Below are positions 13,382 to 15,776 of a stretch of DNA of 15,776 nucleotides, piece by piece; position 1 is the first letter of the stretch, and each line of letters begins with the position of its first letter. The stretch is taken from contig JANPBQ010000228.1 of the NCBI GenBank assembly GCA_031430555.1, positions 1-15,776 on the forward strand, read 5' to 3'. Under the pieces are notes generated by a model. That model was not told the origin of the DNA. It saw nothing but the letters and a program-made list of their open reading frames with translations, and searched no databases. This DNA is from UKL13-2 sp031430555 (GTDB lineage Bacteria > Pseudomonadota > Gammaproteobacteria > Burkholderiales > Usitatibacteraceae). A program made the translations under genes and the position numbers.

Positions 13382-15776
13382 CTAGATCGCTTGCGATACT
13401 GCGGGTCTTTCAAAAATTGATTTCAGTGCCAGCATCGGCACCAGTTCCTGCGCCGACTTCGGCACGCTGAAATAGTAACCCTGCCCAACGCTGCAACCTT
13501 TCGCGCGCAGCAACGTCAATTGCCCGCCCGTCTCGATACCCTCGGCGATGATGTCGAGTTCCAGACTCCTCGCCATACTGATGATGGCAACGACGATCGC
13601 GGTATCGTTCGGGTCAACGGTAATGTCGCGCACGAAACTCTGGTCGATTTTGAGTTTGCCGAAGGGCAGGCGTTTCAGGTAGGACAGGCTTGAATAGCCG
13701 GTGCCGAAGTCATCGACGGCAAGGTGCACGCCCAGTGCGGCAATCTCATTGAGCAGCACAACGCTGCTCTCCCCCTGGCGCATGACCTGACTCTCGGTGA
13801 TCTCCAACTCGAGCAAATTCGGATCCAGGCCGGTTTCCTTGAGAATCGACACAAGCAGTTCTACAAAACCTTTGTCCACCAATTGCCGTGCCGAAAGGTT
13901 GACCGCCATGCGACGAGGTGGAAGGCCGTCGCCCAACCACGCCACCGCCTGTCGGCATGCTTCGCGCAACACCCATTCTCCGATATTGTTGATGAGCCCG
14001 GTTTCTTCGGCGAGTGGAATGAATTCGCCCGGCATCATCGTGCCGCCATCCTCGTGCAACCATCTGACCAACGCCTCAAATGCAACAATTTCGCCGCTGT
14101 TGAGATCAATCTGCGGTTGATACACCAACGTGAAGTCGCCATTGTTGACGGCCGCCCGGAGATTCGATTCCATCGCGGCGCGGCGCTTCACGGCGACATT
14201 CATTTGCGGCGTGAAAAACTGATAAGTGTTTTTTCCCAACGATTTGCCATGGAACATGGCCGTGTCCGCATTTTTCAACAATGTCGGCGGATCACGCCCA
14301 TCGTCGGGATACAAGGCGATGCCGATCGATCCCGACACATGTTGTTCGACGCCGCCCACCTGAAACGCCAACCGCAACGCATCGAGAATTTTCTGCGCCA
14401 CCCGTGTTGCGCCCTGATGCCCATCCAATTGATCCAGCAGAACAATGAACTCGTCGCCACCCTGACGCGCAATAGTGTCGTGGGTGCGGACTGATGCGGT
14501 CAGGCGTGCGGCGATTTGGCACAGCAATTCATCCCCCACATCGTGGCCCAGCGTGTCGTTTATGTTTTTGAAATTGTCGATATCGATGAACATCACGGCG
14601 AAGCGCTTCGTCGACCGCATGGCGCGCCCGATGGCCTGCGAAACGCGGTCTTGCATCAAGGAACGGTTGGGCAAGCCGGTTAACGCGTCGTGATACGCGA
14701 GATGCTGGATACGCGCCTCGATATTTTTGCGCTCGGTGATATCGCGAGTATTGACGATGATTCCACCCACGCCTGGTACACCCAGGCAATTCTTGCCGAT
14801 CGCCTCCAGCGTGCGCCACTCGCCGTCGCTTCTCATTACCCGGAACTCAATCGCGCGTTCCATTTGCCCCCGGGCCAACAATTCGCGAAAGTCCGCGCGC
14901 ATTTTTTCGGCGTCGTCTCGATGAATAATTTCGAACTGGCATTTGCCGAGCATATCGGCGGGCTCATAGCCAAGCATGTGTTTGACCGACGGGCTCTGAT
15001 AGCGAATGATGCCGTCTATATCGAGCACCGTGACGATATCCATCGCGCTTTCGGTGAGTGCTTTGAAACGCCCCTCAGAGGCCTCCAACGCCATCGCAGC
15101 TTGCTTGAAGTCGCTGATATCCGTCAGCACCCCGATGACCCCGGCCGGCCGGCCATTCGCGTCGGTGAACTGACTGATGTGCCGCACCACATGCCGATCC
15201 AAGCCGCGCCCGTCCGTGACTACGGTCTCGGCGACGAAAGTTCGACCGGTCGATAGCACGTTTCGATCTTCGATCTCCGCAAGGGCCGCCAGATCCGGCG
15301 GCAGAAAATCTTGCGGACGCTTGCCGATCCAATCTTCGCGCCGTTTGGAGAAAAACAATTCCCACGCACGGTTGAAGCCCAGATAAGCGCCTTCGGCACG
15401 CCGATAGAAAATTGGCGAAGGAAACACTTCCAACAGTTCCTGGGTAAAACGCAGGTGCTGATCCAGCGCGCGGGACGTTTCTTTCAGACTGGTGATATCG
15501 CTGCATGTTACGAGTACACCGTTGATTTCCATTTGTGCGCCGCGCATTGGCGCCGCCGCGACGCTGAACTCGAATTCCGCACCATCTTGTCGCCGCCAAA
15601 CAATTTCATGGTTGTATACGGTCTCTCCCGACATCACGCGTCGCCGCAGGTCGAGCACGCGCTCGGCGTTTTCTCGTGTCACCAGTGGCGATTCCGCGCC
15701 GATAGCCGTCAGGCGCGACACACCAAACACTTTTTCCGCAGCGGGATTCCAGAGAGAAACAATACCATCTGCGGTG
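13382..15776 (-). CDS. PAS-PAS-PAS-GGDEF-EAL c-di-GMP signalling protein (5' end outside window)
   Basis: The frame is open to the window edge, so the N-terminus is missing; 797 residues are visible. From the edge inward come the rest of a PAS domain (DGIVSLWNPAAEKVFG onward, to about 15480), a second PAS (about 15460-15100), a third PAS ending ITERKNIEAR (about 15060-14720), then GGDEF and EAL. GGDEF is intact at 14461-14447, with an I-site RTHD five residues before it, so diguanylate cyclase activity with product inhibition is possible. The EAL domain keeps EALVRW (14077 on), NLSARQL, EITES, DDFGTGYSSLSYLKRLPFGKLKIDQSFV and AEGIET, so phosphodiesterase activity is also possible. Which activity dominates cannot be told. 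No membrane segment is in the visible part; it looks cytoplasmic. It converges on the methyltransferase gene with 46 bp between stops and no clear terminator there. Confidence 0.93.
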   Translation of the reverse strand, partial: TADGIVSLWNPAAEKVFGVSRLTAIGAESPLVTRENAERVLDLRRRVMSGETVYNHEIVWRRQDGAEFEFSVAAAPMRGAQMEINGVLVTCSDITSLKETSRALDQHLRFTQELLEVFPSPIFYRRAEGAYLGFNRAWELFFSKRREDWIGKRPQDFLPPDLAALAEIEDRNVLSTGRTFVAETVVTDGRGLDRHVVRHISQFTDANGRPAGVIGVLTDISDFKQAAMALEASEGRFKALTESAMDIVTVLDIDGIIRYQSPSVKHMLGYEPADMLGKCQFEIIHRDDAEKMRADFRELLARGQMERAIEFRVMRSDGEWRTLEAIGKNCLGVPGVGGIIVNTRDITERKNIEARIQHLAYHDALTGLPNRSLMQDRVSQAIGRAMRSTKRFAVMFIDIDNFKNINDTLGHDVGDELLCQIAARLTASVRTHDTIARQGGDEFIVLLDQLDGHQGATRVAQKILDALRLAFQVGGVEQHVSGSIGIALYPDDGRDPPTLLKNADTAMFHGKSLGKNTYQFFTPQMNVAVKRRAAMESNLRAAVNNGDFTLVYQPQIDLNSGEIVAFEALVRWLHEDGGTMMPGEFIPLAEETGLINNIGEWVLREACRQAVAWLGDGLPPRRMAVNLSARQLVDKGFVELLVSILKETGLDPNLLELEITESQVMRQGESSVVLLNEIAALGVHLAVDDFGTGYSSLSYLKRLPFGKLKIDQSFVRDITVDPNDTAIVVAIISMARSLELDIIAEGIETGGQLTLLRAKGCSVGQGYYFSVPKSAQELVPMLALKSIFERPAVSQAI

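Overview
The window looks like chromosomal DNA of a betaproteobacterium (Burkholderiales/Nitrosomonadales grade; genus not resolvable by eye). The basis is moderately high GC, the full yceD-rpmF-plsX-fabH-fabD-fabG-acpP-fabF cluster followed by mltG-tmk-holB-pilZ, a divergent maf coupled to a short RsmI-like methyltransferase, and a small Lys/Glu-rich protein that resembles a short hypothetical protein of that class. Almost everything is core housekeeping. I see no phage, CRISPR, toxin-antitoxin or defence system.

Layout. 1-192: a short element with 22-bp near-perfect terminal inverted repeats and no transposase (MITE-like). 194-673 (-): a winged-helix regulator whose C-terminus appears truncated just before the element and contains a C8/G8 tract. 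769-1545 (-): TatD-family metal-dependent hydrolase. 1734-1907 (+): 57-residue charged protein with a TTG start, followed by a LOG-family phosphoribohydrolase (1968-2573, +). 2598-11967 (-): a 12-gene run, read from its promoter as yceD (DUF177), rpmF, plsX, fabH, fabD, fabG, acpP, fabF, mltG, tmk, holB, pilZ. 12032-13335 (+): maf/yceF and an overlapping RsmI-like methyltransferase. 13382-15776 (-): a PAS-GGDEF-EAL protein whose 5' end lies beyond the window.

How the genes work together. The 12-gene run joins ribosome assembly (YceD, L32), fatty acid initiation and elongation (PlsX, FabH, FabD, FabG, ACP, FabF), septal or lateral wall trimming (MltG), dTTP synthesis and replication (Tmk, HolB) and type IV pilus assembly (PilZ). 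Several junctions overlap (plsX/fabH, fabH/fabD, tmk/holB), which suggests translational coupling. A good sigma-70-type promoter (TTGACT, 17-bp spacer, TATCAT) precedes yceD; its -35 lies in a perfect 7-bp-arm dyad shared with the divergent maf gene. An internal -10 and strong Shine-Dalgarno before acpP, and a terminator-like hairpin after it, would allow acyl carrier protein to be made in excess of its neighbours.

The most interesting non-gene signals are the MITE-like element beside a damaged regulator, the dyad at the yceD/maf divergent promoter, and two genes (tatD and the LOG gene) whose ATG sits exactly 6 nt after a near-consensus -10 box, implying leaderless transcripts. No intergenic stretch exceeds about 300 bases.
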